This document shows positions 53,257 through 62,138 of a stretch of DNA of 64,000 bases, one piece after another (within the stretch, counting starts at the first letter, position 1; each line of letters opens with the position of its first letter). The translations under genes were made by a program, and so were the position numbers. The stretch lies in the NCBI GenBank assembly GCA_937924525.1, contig CALDSU010000005.1, positions 1 to 64,000 of the forward strand, read 5' to 3'. A model generated the notes under the pieces. That model worked only from the letters and a program-made list of their open reading frames with translations. It had not been told where the DNA came from and made no database searches. This DNA is from an uncultured Bryobacteraceae bacterium (lineage in GTDB: Bacteria; Acidobacteriota; Terriglobia; Bryobacterales; Bryobacteraceae).

Positions 53257-53499
53257 TGGAACCAGGGGGAACCCGCGTGGCTCCCCCGCCGGATTCCGCC
53301 TCCTTTTTTCCCGGATCGCTCCCTCAAGATCTGGTTCGTCGCCGCGAAAGCGGCGGGCGCGGGGCTGACGTTGGCGTTTGCGGGGATCATGTGCTGCTTT
53401 ACTTGAAGGGTTCTGGGGGGCGCAACGTCGATCCCGATGCCCTGCTGGGGAGGGTGAAGTACGAGAAGTTGGGCCGGGACCTTCCACATCGCCGCGGCG
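53257..53499. other. intergenic region with a possible coding remnant
   Basis: No gene with a start codon is visible. One plus-strand frame reads PDRSLKIWFVAAKAAGAG and then LTLAFAGIMCCFT to a stop, hydrophobic and protein-like but without a start, so it could be the tail of a decayed membrane gene. The two genes around it are convergent. Confidence 0.3.
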
Positions 53500-55773
53500 T
53501 CACGCCTTCCCCGCGGGTTCCCGCGGCGCCTGAATGCCCGCCAGCAGCCAGGGGGACGAAACCTGGAGCCGCCGCACCGCCAGCGCCATCCCGACGACCT
53601 CTTCCGCCAGGCGCCGTAATTCCGCTGGCAACGCCGCGACGTCCCGCAGCAGTTGACGCCGGGAGGACGGAGTTCTGCGCTCGGCGATCTCGCGCGCCCG
53701 GTCCGCCAGCATCCGCTCGACGAACTGCGTCATGCCGCTCAGGCTGTCCTCGAAGGAAGGCGCGGGAGGAGGAGGCGCGCCGTCTCGCAGGGCGGCTTCG
53801 ATCTGCGCAAGCGCCGTCGTCACCTCGCTGGTGAACTGGTCAAGTCCGGGCAGGCGGTGGCGTCCGCTGAAGTCGTCCAGATACGCGTGCAGCGTCGTGA
53901 CATCGTCGCAGAAGCGCTGGAGGTAGGAAACCAGGGCGTAATAGGGCTCGACGCTGGCCTGGCGGTGGGCCGGGTCGGCCAGCAGACGCTGGAACGAGAC
54001 GTAGACGTTCGAGTTCTCCACCTGGGCTTCTTCCTGCGCCTGCCGCAGGGCTTTGGCGGGAAGCCGTTCGCCGAGGAACGCGTCCATCACCGCGCGGAAG
54101 TAGGCGCGGTTGGCCGCCGCGGCGCGGGCCGCCTGGGCGGGCAGACTGTCGAGGGCCCACGCCGGCCAGAGCAGGTAACCCGCCGCCAGCGCGATCGCCC
54201 CGCCCCCCACCGTGTTGGTCATGCGCGTGAATCCGACCTGCCAGTCGCCGTGGTGGCCCAGACTGATCAGCAGCACGACGAACGGCGTGAGGAAGAAAAC
54301 AAAACGATGGTATTCCAGCGACATCTGCGAGAAGGCCGCAAAGCAGAACAGCGCCAGGAACAGCAGGATCAACGCCAGGTGGTGAACCGAGTGGGCGAGG
54401 ACGACCCCCACCAGTCCGCCGGCCACCGTGCCGGCGACCCGCTGGATCGCGCGCTGCCGCGTTCCTCCAAAGTCCGGCTTCAGAATGACGGCGATGGTCA
54501 GCGTAATCCAGGCGCCATAGTCGATGCGGAATGCGCTCGCCGCCAGAACGCCCACCGCGCACGCCGTGGCCAGCCGGAGCGCGTGCCGGAAGATCAGCGA
54601 ATCGAAGGTCAGGTTGTCGCGCAGGCGGGCCGCGCCCACCAGGGCCGGATCCAGCTCGGCATCGTCGCCGTGGTGGGCGCGCACGCGCCGCGGTTTGCCG
54701 AGCGTCGCGGCCGCTTCCGCCGCCGCTTCCAAACACGCGGCCAGCCGGCTCAGCGCGCGGTCGACATGGCGCAGGTGGAGCAGTTCGGCGAACTGGGCCG
54801 GCGTTTCGGCCGCCTGGTTCCGCAGCCGCGTAATCGCATCGCTCAGGGCGGCGGTGGCGGCGCGGAGCGGAGTCACGTCGATGCGGCGTCCGCTCTCTGC
54901 CGTGGCCGTCGCCACCCGCTCGGCTGCCTCCACCAGGAGCCGCAGCGCGTTCCGCGCCTGGCCGCGAATGTGGGCGAAGGCGATGCTTTCCATCGCGATG
55001 TCCAGCGTCTCGGCCAGGGCGATGGTCGCCGAGAGCAGCCGGTCGGCGTAGCGGGTGAGGATCAGCAGGTCCTGGCCTAGGAACGTCGCGCCCTGCCGGC
55101 GAGTGCGAATCTCCGCCGTCAGATAGCGGGCCTGCTGGATGGCCTGGGCAGCGGCGGCGCGTTCCTCGGCGAGCGTCGCCGACCAGCGCGCCGCGCCGTT
55201 GTCCAGACCGGCGATGTGGCGTTCAATGCCGCGAAGCAGCCGCGCGGCTTCCCGGTAGCCTTTGGCGATCGCCTCCTGCACCGGCAAGTAGGGCCGGATC
55301 GGCCAAAGTCGCAACGACAGCATTGCGGCCCACGCCGCGCCCAGCGCCTGGAACAGCACGTGCCGCCGGGCGTCCGCCAGCGTTCCCGGCGTGCCAATGG
55401 CGAAAAGATACGCTACCAGCAGCAGCGAGCCAACGGTGTTGGCGGCGTTGCCAAACACGCTCATCATCCCCGCCGCGAAGGCGAAGAGAAAGACCAGGCC
55501 GAGGCCAGCGACCGGATACGGCGCCACCGCCGTGCCCAGCAGATAGCAGGCGATCAGGCCCGCCGCGGTCACGGCGAGGGAGGTCGCGCGCGTCCGATAG
55601 GTGCCCCCCGAGTCCGCCAGCCCGACCCACAGCCCGCCGACGCCGGCGTACGTGCCCGCCTCCGGCTGCCCGGCGACATACCCAAGCGCCAGCGGCCCGA
55701 TGCAGGCCGCCGTCAGTCGCAGTCCCGTGGCGCGATCAATCTGGCTGAGAAGCGACCCGGCCACTCCGTCCAT
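53500..55773 (-). CDS. FUSC-family inner membrane protein
   Basis: A 757-residue protein with two blocks of ~5-6 helices (residues ~15-165 and ~395-545), each followed by a long cytoplasmic helical region. This is the layout of FUSC/YccS/AaeB aromatic-acid efflux proteins. DYGAWITLTIAVILKPDFGGTRQRAIQRVAGT is the repeated family segment (split: ITLTIAVILKPDFGGTRQRA). It may export aromatic or other organic acids, or resist fusaric acid. The start ATG is set by the signal-free membrane N-terminus; longer frames are not protein-like. Confidence 0.82.
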   Translation of the reverse strand: MDGVAGSLLSQIDRATGLRLTAACIGPLALGYVAGQPEAGTYAGVGGLWVGLADSGGTYRTRATSLAVTAAGLIACYLLGTAVAPYPVAGLGLVFLFAFAAGMMSVFGNAANTVGSLLLVAYLFAIGTPGTLADARRHVLFQALGAAWAAMLSLRLWPIRPYLPVQEAIAKGYREAARLLRGIERHIAGLDNGAARWSATLAEERAAAAQAIQQARYLTAEIRTRRQGATFLGQDLLILTRYADRLLSATIALAETLDIAMESIAFAHIRGQARNALRLLVEAAERVATATAESGRRIDVTPLRAATAALSDAITRLRNQAAETPAQFAELLHLRHVDRALSRLAACLEAAAEAAATLGKPRRVRAHHGDDAELDPALVGAARLRDNLTFDSLIFRHALRLATACAVGVLAASAFRIDYGAWITLTIAVILKPDFGGTRQRAIQRVAGTVAGGLVGVVLAHSVHHLALILLFLALFCFAAFSQMSLEYHRFVFFLTPFVVLLISLGHHGDWQVGFTRMTNTVGGGAIALAAGYLLWPAWALDSLPAQAARAAAANRAYFRAVMDAFLGERLPAKALRQAQEEAQVENSNVYVSFQRLLADPAHRQASVEPYYALVSYLQRFCDDVTTLHAYLDDFSGRHRLPGLDQFTSEVTTALAQIEAALRDGAPPPPAPSFEDSLSGMTQFVERMLADRAREIAERRTPSSRRQLLRDVAALPAELRRLAEEVVGMALAVRRLQVSSPWLLAGIQAPREPAGKA

Positions 55774-55854
55774 GTTCGCATGGCGGCGCACGGGCCCCGC
55801 ATCCGGAGTTGGACTTGTCCGCCGCGTTGTGGGATAAAGGCGGTTTCGGATCTC

Positions 55855-56628
55855 ATGGACTTCGGACTTCACGGCAAAGTGGCCCTGGTGGCGGCGGCGA
55901 GCCAGGGGCTGGGAAGAGCGTCCGCCGCGGCTCTGGCCCGGGAGGGCGCGCGGGTGGCGATTCTCAGCCGCCGCCCCAAGGAACTCGAGGAGACCGCCCG
56001 GCAGATCGGCGCCGAACTCGCCGTCGCGTGCGACCTCGGCCAGAAGGAGTCGATCGCCGCGGCGGCGACGCTGGTGCGGGAGCAACTCGGCCCGGTGTCG
56101 ATTCTGGTGAACAACTGCGGCGGCCCCCCCGCGGGCACGTTCGACACCCTCACCGAAGAGCAATGGTATGGCTCGTTCGAGCAGGTGTTCCTGAGCGCCC
56201 TGCGCCTGACGCGCGCCGTGCTGCCGGACATGCGCGCCGCCCGCTGGGGCCGCATCATCAATATCGTTTCCACCTCCGTCCAGCAGCCGATTCCCGGACT
56301 GCTGATCTCGAACGCGTTCCGCCCGGCGCTGGCGGGCTGGGCCAAGACGCTTGCGAATGAACTGGCGCCCGACAACATCCTGGTGAACTGCGTCGCCCCG
56401 GGCCGGATCCTCACCGCCCGCGCCGAAACGCTGGACCGCGCCGCGGCGGAGCGAGAGGGCAAAACCATCGAGGAAATCCGCGCCGAGCGCGCCGCTACCA
56501 TTCCGTTGCGACGCCAGGGAGACCCGGATGAATTCGGGCGCGTGGTGGCCTTTGTCGCCTCCGAGGCGGCGTCGTACCTCACCGGCTCGCTGATCCGCGT
56601 GGATGGAGGCGCGGTGACCTCGTTATGA
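55855..56628 (+). CDS. SDR-family protein lacking the usual catalytic Tyr
   Basis: A 257-residue Rossmann-fold protein. It has AAASQGLGRASAAALAREG (cofactor glycines), LVNNCGG and a Ser region IVSTSVQQPI. The usual YxxxK is replaced by SNAFRPALAG, a pattern found in a recognisable SDR subgroup (SNxxRxxxxG), so classical proton relay through Tyr is absent. The C-terminal LTGSLIRVDGGAVTSL is typical. Its stop overlaps the FAH-type gene as ATGA. Together they suggest a small catabolic operon. Confidence 0.85.
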   Translation: MDFGLHGKVALVAAASQGLGRASAAALAREGARVAILSRRPKELEETARQIGAELAVACDLGQKESIAAAATLVREQLGPVSILVNNCGGPPAGTFDTLTEEQWYGSFEQVFLSALRLTRAVLPDMRAARWGRIINIVSTSVQQPIPGLLISNAFRPALAGWAKTLANELAPDNILVNCVAPGRILTARAETLDRAAAEREGKTIEEIRAERAATIPLRRQGDPDEFGRVVAFVASEAASYLTGSLIRVDGGAVTSL

Positions 56629-57476
56629 AGTGGATGACCTTTCTTTACGGCGGCCGGAAGCACGCCGGAGTGGCGACCGCGGCGGGCGTGCTGCCGGTGG
56701 CGGAAATCAACGCGAGACACGGCACGGCGATCCCCAATGATCTGCTGGCCATCATACAAGCTGGAATCCGGACGGCGCCGGTTGCGGATGTTCCCCCGCT
56801 GCCCTTCGCGGAGGTGCAGCCCTGGCTGCCGTACGACGCGCCGCCCAAGATCTGGTGCATCGGACTCAATTACCAGTCCCACGCCGAAGACATCGGCGCG
56901 GTCCAGCCCGAGGAGCCCGGCAGCTTCATGAAACCGGCCTCTTCGCTGTTTCCTCCCGGCGGGGAGATTGTGCTGCCGCCGCCGGAGGTGTCCGACGAGG
57001 TCGACGCCGAAGGCGAACTCGCGGTGGTGATCGGCAAGACCTGCCGTTTCGTCCCGGCCGAACACGTCCGGGACGTGATCTTCGGCTACACCACCACGCT
57101 GGACCTGACCGCGCTGGACGTGCTGCGGAAAAATCCGCGCTATCTGACGCGCGCCAAGAGCGTGGACACGTTCTTCAGCTTCGGCCCGGTGATCGTCACC
57201 GCAGACGAGATCGCCGACGTGGACGCGCTGGAGGTGGTCACCGAGCACAACGGCGCGGTCTGCTCCCGCGATTACGTGCGCAACATGAAGACGCGCCCGT
57301 TCGAACTGGTGCGGTTCCACAGCGACTTCATGACCCTGCAACCCGGCGACGTGATTTCGACCGGCTGTCCGAAAGGCGCGCGGATCAAGCCGGGAGACCG
57401 GGTGGGCGGCCGGATCGACGGGGTCGGTTCGATTTCGGCGCGGGTCACCCAGGGCGCGCGCACGCCACGGTACTGA
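56625..57476 (+). CDS. fumarylacetoacetate hydrolase family protein
   Basis: A 283-residue member of the FAH superfamily. IWCIGLNYQSHAEDIG is the conserved entry to the active site; metal ligands are in DAEGELAVVIGK and TTLDLTALDVLRK, with CPKGARIKPGDRV near the end. Relatives hydrolyse or decarboxylate acylpyruvates and 2-oxo-hept-4-ene-dioates in aromatic catabolism. The substrate is not determined. It is coupled to the SDR gene upstream. Confidence 0.87.
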   Translation: MKWMTFLYGGRKHAGVATAAGVLPVAEINARHGTAIPNDLLAIIQAGIRTAPVADVPPLPFAEVQPWLPYDAPPKIWCIGLNYQSHAEDIGAVQPEEPGSFMKPASSLFPPGGEIVLPPPEVSDEVDAEGELAVVIGKTCRFVPAEHVRDVIFGYTTTLDLTALDVLRKNPRYLTRAKSVDTFFSFGPVIVTADEIADVDALEVVTEHNGAVCSRDYVRNMKTRPFELVRFHSDFMTLQPGDVISTGCPKGARIKPGDRVGGRIDGVGSISARVTQGARTPRY

Positions 57477-57513
57477 CCCGGACGGTTACCAGCGGATGCC
57501 GAGGAGAGAGCGT

Positions 57514-58743
57514 ATGCGAATCCAGCGACGGCGATTTCTGGCGGCGAGCGCCGCCATCAGCCTGACGGGCTGCGCGTCCGCGCCCGCGGGCGGCCCCACG
57601 GGCGAGGAGTTGGACCAGGCGGCCGCCCGTCCCGTGCTGAAGCGTGACGGCCTGACCTCGCCGGTCATCATCGACTCGATCCGGCTGCTCCGCTCCGGGC
57701 CGGAACACTTTGTCCACGTCCGCGCGAAGGACGGGGCCGAGGGGATCTCGCTGCCCAATCCGCCGCGCCCGGAATACCTGGATCGGATTCTCAACGAGCT
57801 GGTGATCCCCTTCTTTCTCGGGAAAGACGCGCGCGAGCTCGAACATCTGCTGTGGGAGTTCTACCGCTACCGCAGCAATTACAAGCTGCAAGGGCTGGCG
57901 CTGTGGAGCCCGCAGGCCTGGGTGGAGCTGGCGATCCTCGATATGCTGGGGCGCATCGCGGGGAAACCGATCGGCGGGCTGTTGGGAGATCTCGTGCGGC
58001 GGGAGACGCCCGTCTACGTCGCCAGCGGACGCCGGGACACCACCCCGGAACAGGAGATCGAGCACCTTCAATCACTCATGCAGCAATCCGGCGCGAAAGC
58101 GCTGAAGTTCCGCGTCGGCGGGCGCATGAGCCGGAACGCGGATTCGCTGCCGGGCCGCACGGAAGCCCTGATTCCGCTGGTCCGCAAGACCTTCGGCGAC
58201 GGCGTCGACATCCATGCCGACGCGAACAGCTCCTACGATCCGCCCGCGGCCATCCGCGTCGGCCGCCTGCTGGAGGAGGTCCGCGCGGTTTATTTCGAAG
58301 AGCCGTGCCCGTTCGACCACTTCGACGCCACCCAGGAGGTGGCCGACGCGCTGGCGATCCCCGTCGCCGGCGGCGAGCAGGAGTTCAGCCACTGGGGATT
58401 CCGGCGGATGATCCTGCACCGCGTCGTGGACATTGTCCAGCCGGACATCCAGTATTACGGCGGGCTGATCCGCTCGATCCGCGTGGCGCGCATGGCGGAA
58501 CTGGCCGGGATGCCCACCACCGTGCACATTTCCGGCGGATTCGGTTTCGTGTACATGCTCCACTTCGCTTCCTGCGTGCCCGACATCGGCCGGCACCAGG
58601 AGTACAAGCTCGGCACCGAGCGATACGGCGCCTGGTTCGATCCGCCGCTCGCCGTGCGCGACGGCAACATGAGCGTGCCGGCCGGGCCGGGCGTGGGCAT
58701 CCGGGATATCCAGGGATTGCTGAAAGGCGCGCGGGTGGTGTGA
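57514..58743 (+). CDS. Tat-lipoprotein enolase-superfamily enzyme (mandelate racemase group)
   Basis: A 409-residue protein starting after GAGGAGAGAG. MRIQRRRFLAASAAISLTGC combines a twin-arginine signal with a lipobox (LTGC), so the mature enzyme is a membrane-tethered lipoprotein. The enolase-superfamily site shows KFRVGG (catalytic base region), DANSSYD, EEPCPFD and GGEQEFS (three metal ligands) and HISGGFGF (His). Racemase or dehydratase activity on a sugar acid or hydroxy acid is likely. A 37-bp gap separates it from the FAH gene. Confidence 0.8.
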   Translation: MRIQRRRFLAASAAISLTGCASAPAGGPTGEELDQAAARPVLKRDGLTSPVIIDSIRLLRSGPEHFVHVRAKDGAEGISLPNPPRPEYLDRILNELVIPFFLGKDARELEHLLWEFYRYRSNYKLQGLALWSPQAWVELAILDMLGRIAGKPIGGLLGDLVRRETPVYVASGRRDTTPEQEIEHLQSLMQQSGAKALKFRVGGRMSRNADSLPGRTEALIPLVRKTFGDGVDIHADANSSYDPPAAIRVGRLLEEVRAVYFEEPCPFDHFDATQEVADALAIPVAGGEQEFSHWGFRRMILHRVVDIVQPDIQYYGGLIRSIRVARMAELAGMPTTVHISGGFGFVYMLHFASCVPDIGRHQEYKLGTERYGAWFDPPLAVRDGNMSVPAGPGVGIRDIQGLLKGARVV

Positions 58744-58785
58744 ATCGTCTTTTTCCCTCCCCCGCGCGTCTTTCCTCGTGAGCGA

Positions 58786-59997
58786 GTGAATTCCTTCTAC
58801 TTTAAGGCGGTGGGCGCCGACGGCAAGCTGCGCACGGGCAGCCTGCACGGCGAGCACGAACGCGCGGTCGCCCGCGAACTGCGCAAGCAGGGCTTGACTC
58901 CGGTGTTTGTCGGAGCGGCGCCGCCGCGCGGGGGATTCTCGCTGAAGTTGCCGGAGTGGAATCGCGGCAAGAGCCGCGACGTGCTGTTCTTCACGCAGGA
59001 GCTGTCCACGCTGCTTTCGGCGGGCGTGCCGCTGGATCGCGCGCTTGGGATCGCGGGCGAACTCACCGAGCGACCCGCCTTTCGCCTGATTCTTCAGGAT
59101 GTACTGCGGATTCTCAAAGGGGGGCGGTCGCTGGCCGACAGCCTGGCGCAGCACCCCGCTTACTTCTCCGATTTGTACGTAAACATGGTCCGCGCCGGAG
59201 AGGCCAGCGGCACGCTGGACGCCGTCTTCGAACGTCTGGCGGAGTTCGAGCGCTCCCGCGACGAACTGCGCGGGTTTATCATCTCCTCGATGATGTACCC
59301 CACGCTGCTCCTCATCGTGGGCATCGGCTCGGTCCTTGTCCTGCTCCAATTCGTCGTGCCCCGTTTTGCCGCGGTGTTTGAGGAATCGCACATGCGGATG
59401 CCGCTGGCCGCGCAGCTCATGCTGACCGCCAGCGACTGGCTGCGCACGTATGGTCTGTTCCTGGCCGGCGGCGTGGTGCTGGCGGCGGCGGCGCTGCGCT
59501 CCTACATGGGCACGCCGGCCGGCCGGCTGTGGTGGGACACCCTCCGGCTGCGGGTTCCCTTGCTGGGGGACGCGCTCCGCAAGGCCGAAACCGCCCGGTT
59601 CGCCCGCGCCATGTCGACCCTGGTCGCCAACAGTGTGCCGCTGGTTCAGTCCATCTCCATCTCGGCCGCTATACTCAACAATAAGAGGATCGCCGGGGCG
59701 CTGGATGGCGTCGCGCAAGGCGTGAAGCGCGGCGAGGGCATCGCCGGTCCGCTGGCGCGCGCGGCGTGTTTTCCTCCCCTCGCCGGGCACCTGCTTGCCG
59801 TCGGCGAGGAAACCGGACGGCTGGATCAGATGTTCGCGCGGATGGCCGATATCTATGAGACGGACACCAAGGCCGCCATCCGCCGCTTTACATCGCTGTT
59901 CGAGCCGCTGGTGATTCTCATCATGGGGGTGATGGTCGGCGGATTGATTCTGAGCATCCTGCTCGCCATCACCAGCATCAACGAGGCCGCGATTTGA
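58786..59997 (+). CDS. gspF: type II secretion system inner-membrane protein GspF
   Basis: A 403-residue GspF/PilC-type platform protein with two repeats of the T2SSF domain (ELSTLLSAGVPLDRALGI and MSTLVANSVPLVQSISISA) and helices near residues 180, 225 and 380. It starts at GTG. It is the first gene here of a tightly packed plus-strand run, gspF-G-H-I-J-K-L. The ATPase GspE and secretin GspD are not in the window. Confidence 0.92.
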   Translation: MNSFYFKAVGADGKLRTGSLHGEHERAVARELRKQGLTPVFVGAAPPRGGFSLKLPEWNRGKSRDVLFFTQELSTLLSAGVPLDRALGIAGELTERPAFRLILQDVLRILKGGRSLADSLAQHPAYFSDLYVNMVRAGEASGTLDAVFERLAEFERSRDELRGFIISSMMYPTLLLIVGIGSVLVLLQFVVPRFAAVFEESHMRMPLAAQLMLTASDWLRTYGLFLAGGVVLAAAALRSYMGTPAGRLWWDTLRLRVPLLGDALRKAETARFARAMSTLVANSVPLVQSISISAAILNNKRIAGALDGVAQGVKRGEGIAGPLARAACFPPLAGHLLAVGEETGRLDQMFARMADIYETDTKAAIRRFTSLFEPLVILIMGVMVGGLILSILLAITSINEAAI

Positions 59998-60008
59998 GGA
60001 AGCTAACC

Positions 60009-60440
60009 ATGCATCGTTCGCGACGCAGAGCCCGGCAGGCGGGCGTCACCCTGATCGAAATGCTGGTGGTGGTCACCATCATCGCGCTGTTCGCCACCCT
60101 GGTGGCGCCCAACCTGTTCCGGCAAACGGACAAGGCGCGCGTGACCGCCGCGCAGGCGCAGATCAGCAACTTCGAAGTCGCCCTGATGCAGTACAAGCTG
60201 GCTACCGGTGTCTTCCCTACCACCGAACAGGGGCTGCAAGCGCTGCGTGTCCGGCCGCCGAACGTAGAGAACTGGGACGGACCGTATCTGAAGAAGGAAC
60301 TGCCCAATGACCCGTGGGGGAGACCCTACGTGTACAAGTACCCGGGCGATCACGGCGACGAACCTGACATCATCTCCTATGGCGCGGACGGCCAGCCCGG
60401 CGGCGAAGGAATCAACGCCGACATCGTGAACTGGAAGTGA
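60009..60440 (+). CDS. gspG: major pseudopilin GspG
   Basis: A 143-residue type II secretion major pseudopilin. The prepilin peptidase site RQAG/VTLIEMLVVVTI has Glu5 after cleavage. GVFPTTEQGLQALR and WGRPYVYKYPGDHGD match GspG, including its calcium-binding loop. A TTG five codons earlier is an alternative start. Confidence 0.94.
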   Translation: MHRSRRRARQAGVTLIEMLVVVTIIALFATLVAPNLFRQTDKARVTAAQAQISNFEVALMQYKLATGVFPTTEQGLQALRVRPPNVENWDGPYLKKELPNDPWGRPYVYKYPGDHGDEPDIISYGADGQPGGEGINADIVNWK

Positions 60441-60943
60441 AACGCCCGAGCCGCCGGCGCGGCGTCACCCTCGTCGAAATGCTGATCGTGGTGGCGATCC
60501 TCGGGGTTGCCGCCAGTATTGTTTACCCCGGTCTGTTGTCCGGCCTGGACGCGTTGCGACTGACCCGCTCGGCCAATGCGGTCGCGGACCTGATGACCGG
60601 CGCCGTGCAGCGGGTTGAGCGCCGGCAAACCGTGGTCGAGATCGCCATTTTGCCCGCCGAAAGCGTCATTCAGTTGAACTCCCCGGGCCGAGCTTTCCAG
60701 CGGGAGCTCAAGCTGGAGGATGGCGTGACGATTCGGGAAGTGCATCCCCGGCTGCCAGGCGCGCCGGGCGAACTCCGGGTGGCGGAAGCCACCGAAGCGC
60801 GGCGTTTTCTGCTGCTGCCGGCCGCCGCGCCGCCGCGGTTCGGGATCGAATTGCAGAACGCGCGGGGCGGACGGCGGCTGGTACGCCTGGATCCGGTGAC
60901 GGGCGTGGCCAGGGTGGAGGCTCCGGCGGAACAGGAAGAATGA
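60437..60943 (+). CDS. gspH: minor pseudopilin GspH
   Basis: A 168-residue type IV pilin-like protein with RRRG/VTLVEMLIVVAILG at the N-terminus and a beta-rich body. Its GTG overlaps the gspG stop (GTGA). Order and length support GspH. Confidence 0.85.
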   Translation: MKRPSRRRGVTLVEMLIVVAILGVAASIVYPGLLSGLDALRLTRSANAVADLMTGAVQRVERRQTVVEIAILPAESVIQLNSPGRAFQRELKLEDGVTIREVHPRLPGAPGELRVAEATEARRFLLLPAAAPPRFGIELQNARGGRRLVRLDPVTGVARVEAPAEQEE

Positions 60944-61407
60944 CGCGCGCGAGGCAACGCGGATTCACGCTGTTGGAAGTGCTGGTGGCGACCACCATTA
61001 TGGGATTGGCCGTCATCGGGCTGCTGTCGGCGCTGTCGCGTTCGGTCAGCAACGCCTCCCGGCTGACGGCGTACGACCGGGCGGCGCGCGTCGCACGCGC
61101 CCAGATGGATGCGCTGCTGGTGACGCCCGATCTGCCGAGACTGGCGCCCTTTGAACAACCGGTGGCGGAGGAACTGCTGGGCGGCGCGCGGGGCGGGTGG
61201 CGCGCTCGCCTGACGCCCTTCGAAGGCCCGCCGGGCGCCGTGCCGGGCACGCCCATCCTGGAACGGCTGGAACTCGAGGTGTGGTGGATGGCGGGGGAGC
61301 AACGCCGCTCGCTGAAGCTGGAGGGTTTCCGTCCGGGCATCCTTCGCCAGGAAGATGTGGTCGTGCCGTTCGCGGCCGAGTTGCCGCCCGGGGAGCCTGC
61401 GCCATGA
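60940..61407 (+). CDS. gspI: minor pseudopilin GspI
   Basis: A 155-residue pseudopilin with RQRG/FTLLEVLVATTIMG. ATGA overlap with gspH. GspI begins the pseudopilus tip with GspJ and GspK. Confidence 0.85.
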   Translation: MTRARQRGFTLLEVLVATTIMGLAVIGLLSALSRSVSNASRLTAYDRAARVARAQMDALLVTPDLPRLAPFEQPVAEELLGGARGGWRARLTPFEGPPGAVPGTPILERLELEVWWMAGEQRRSLKLEGFRPGILRQEDVVVPFAAELPPGEPAP

Positions 61408-62138
61408 CCCGCCGGCCCGAGGCAGGCGTGACCCTGCTCGAGGTCCTGATCGCCGTCACCCTGCTGGCGATGCTCTCGGGAGGCATGGTGCTCTCCATGC
61501 GCACGGGAATGAACGCGCTCGCCAAGACCACCGCGCGGCTGAACGAGAACCGGCGTACCCTGGCGGCGCAGCGCATTCTGGACAGCCAACTGCAAGGTCT
61601 GGTGCCGGCGGTGGCGCTGTGCGGCGCCGGGCCGGAACAGCCGGGCGTGCGCCTGCCTTTCTTTCAGGGAGAGCCGCAGGCGATGCGGTTCGTATCCAGC
61701 TACTCGCTCCAGGAAGCCTGGCGGGGCGTCGCGCGCATTCTGGAATATCAGGTGATTCCGCGCACGGAGGGGCCCGGCCTGCGCCTGGTGGTGAACGAAC
61801 TGCCGTACACCGGCGGTCTGGCCGCCGGCGCGCTCTGCCTGGGCCGCCGTCCGGACCCCGCGCTGGGCCTGGAGAGGACGCAGTTCCTCCCGATCCGCGC
61901 CGGTCCGCAGTCCTTCGTGCTGGCGGACAACCTGGCGGCGTGCTCGTTCTCCTACCAGGAGTCCCTGCCGCAGGCGCCGTTCGTGCGCTGGACCCCGGTG
62001 TGGACCCGCCCGGAGTGGCCGCGCGCGATTCGCGTGGAAATGATCCCCCGCGATCCGGCCATCGCCCGGATCCAGCCGCTCACGGTGACCGCGCCGGTGC
62101 ACATCGACCGTGCGCCCCTGCTGGGATATGTCGACTGA
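61404..62138 (+). CDS. gspJ: minor pseudopilin GspJ
   Basis: A 244-residue pseudopilin with PEAG/VTLLEVLIAVTLLA and a longer C-terminal beta domain, as in GspJ. ATGA overlap with gspI fixes the start. Confidence 0.85.
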   Translation: MTRRPEAGVTLLEVLIAVTLLAMLSGGMVLSMRTGMNALAKTTARLNENRRTLAAQRILDSQLQGLVPAVALCGAGPEQPGVRLPFFQGEPQAMRFVSSYSLQEAWRGVARILEYQVIPRTEGPGLRLVVNELPYTGGLAAGALCLGRRPDPALGLERTQFLPIRAGPQSFVLADNLAACSFSYQESLPQAPFVRWTPVWTRPEWPRAIRVEMIPRDPAIARIQPLTVTAPVHIDRAPLLGYVD

